Part shown: positions 6,690-6,873 of the stretch, in pieces
Layout of the letters: the number at the start of each line of letters is the position of its first letter
Numbering within the stretch: the first letter of the stretch is position 1
NCBI GenBank assembly: GCA_002696705.1
Contig: NZSH01000030.1
Location: 10,093 to 16,965, forward strand
From: Woeseiaceae bacterium
GTDB taxonomy: Bacteria; Acidobacteriota; Vicinamibacteria; Vicinamibacterales; UBA823
Direction of reading: 5' to 3'
Length of the DNA: 6,873 bases
Notes under the pieces: generated by a model
Seen by the model: the letters and a program-made list of their open reading frames with translations, nothing else
The model's database searches: none
What the model was told of the DNA's origin: nothing
Translations under genes and position numbers: made by a program

Positions 6690-6873
6690 CACTTCATCTT
6701 TCATTACTACTCATCTACGGTTTAATCCTCATTGGGATCGGCCTTTGGGTCGGCCGGCGGGTCCGTGACACAAACGACTTTTTTGTGGCAGGTCGACGTC
6801 TTAAACCTGGCCTACTTTTCTCAACCATGCTCGCAGCAAACATCGGAGCCGGCTCAACGGTTGGCGCTACTGA
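6686..6873 (+). CDS. Sodium:solute symporter family protein (SSS/SLC5), N-terminal part cut by right edge
   Basis: Inner-membrane cation-driven uptake carrier; only the first 62 codons are in the window. The frame opens with GTG at 6686, whose last two bases form part of the P1 gene stop (GTGA overlap). The first membrane helix is about residues 5-23 (rich in Leu, Ile and Gly), followed by the SSS landmark DFFVAGRRL (31-39) and the start of TM2 with AANIGAGSTVGAT (50-62), the small-residue motif conserved in this family at the sodium/substrate site. No strong ribosome site precedes the GTG, so translation probably depends on ribosomes finishing the P1 gene. Substrate type (amino acid, peptide, sugar, carboxylate) cannot be set from this part; its link to a peptidase favours an amino acid or a small amide product. 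Confidence 0.88.
   Translation, partial: MTLHLSLLLIYGLILIGIGLWVGRRVRDTNDFFVAGRRLKPGLLFSTMLAANIGAGSTVGAT

Noticed and set aside
1..6873. Mobile elements, CRISPR, toxin-antitoxin or phage-defence genes
   Set aside because: No transposase, integrase, repeat-spacer pattern, small paired genes or nuclease domains were seen; every gene belongs to a transport or hydrolase family.

Overview
The window is a gene-dense stretch of a bacterial chromosome with roughly even base composition by eye. It holds four complete genes on both strands, three of them hydrolases with predicted export signals or hydrolytic domains typical of Gram-negative bacteria, plus one complete ABC ATPase and two genes cut by the window ends. 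The lipoprotein-type hydrolase, the MacB/FtsX-type transporter and the exported peptidases suggest a diderm. The mix of exported M24 and P1 peptidases with a sodium:solute symporter resembles Acidobacteriota or related uncultured lineages, but that placement is a weak impression from gene content and no marker gene is present. I see no rRNA, tRNA, CRISPR array, insertion sequence or phage gene.

Left operon (1-2691, minus strand): a TesA/arylesterase-type SGNH hydrolase with a lipoprotein-like signal peptide, then a YbbA/LolD-type ABC ATPase, then a YbbP-type FtsX-family permease that runs off the left edge. Both internal junctions are 4-base ATGA overlaps, so the three proteins are probably translationally coupled and work together at the cell envelope. 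E. coli has the same three families side by side (tesA, ybbA, ybbP), but there tesA is transcribed divergently. Here all three are codirectional, with the hydrolase first.

Middle (2692-5473): a 120-base divergent promoter region separates this operon from an exported M24 metallopeptidase (Xaa-Pro aminopeptidase/creatinase fold) on the plus strand. That gene converges on a cytosolic M20 metallopeptidase/deacylase (ArgE/DapE/ACY1 type) on the minus strand, with only 70 bases between them and no convincing terminator.

Right (5474-6873): a second divergent region carries a perfect 18-base palindrome (8-2-8) that looks like an operator, between the M20 gene and a P1-family (S58, DmpA/NylC-like) self-cleaving peptidase. 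The P1 gene overlaps the GTG start of a sodium:solute symporter by four bases (GTGA), and the symporter is cut by the right edge. The right half therefore reads as a peptide/amide scavenging locus: exported hydrolases release small products, a symporter may import them, and a cytosolic M20 enzyme may finish the job. Substrates cannot be named from sequence alone. The most unusual observations are the operator-like palindrome, a near-perfect 15-base in-frame duplication beside the catalytic block III of the SGNH hydrolase, and the P1-symporter coupling. None of these by itself proves a new system.
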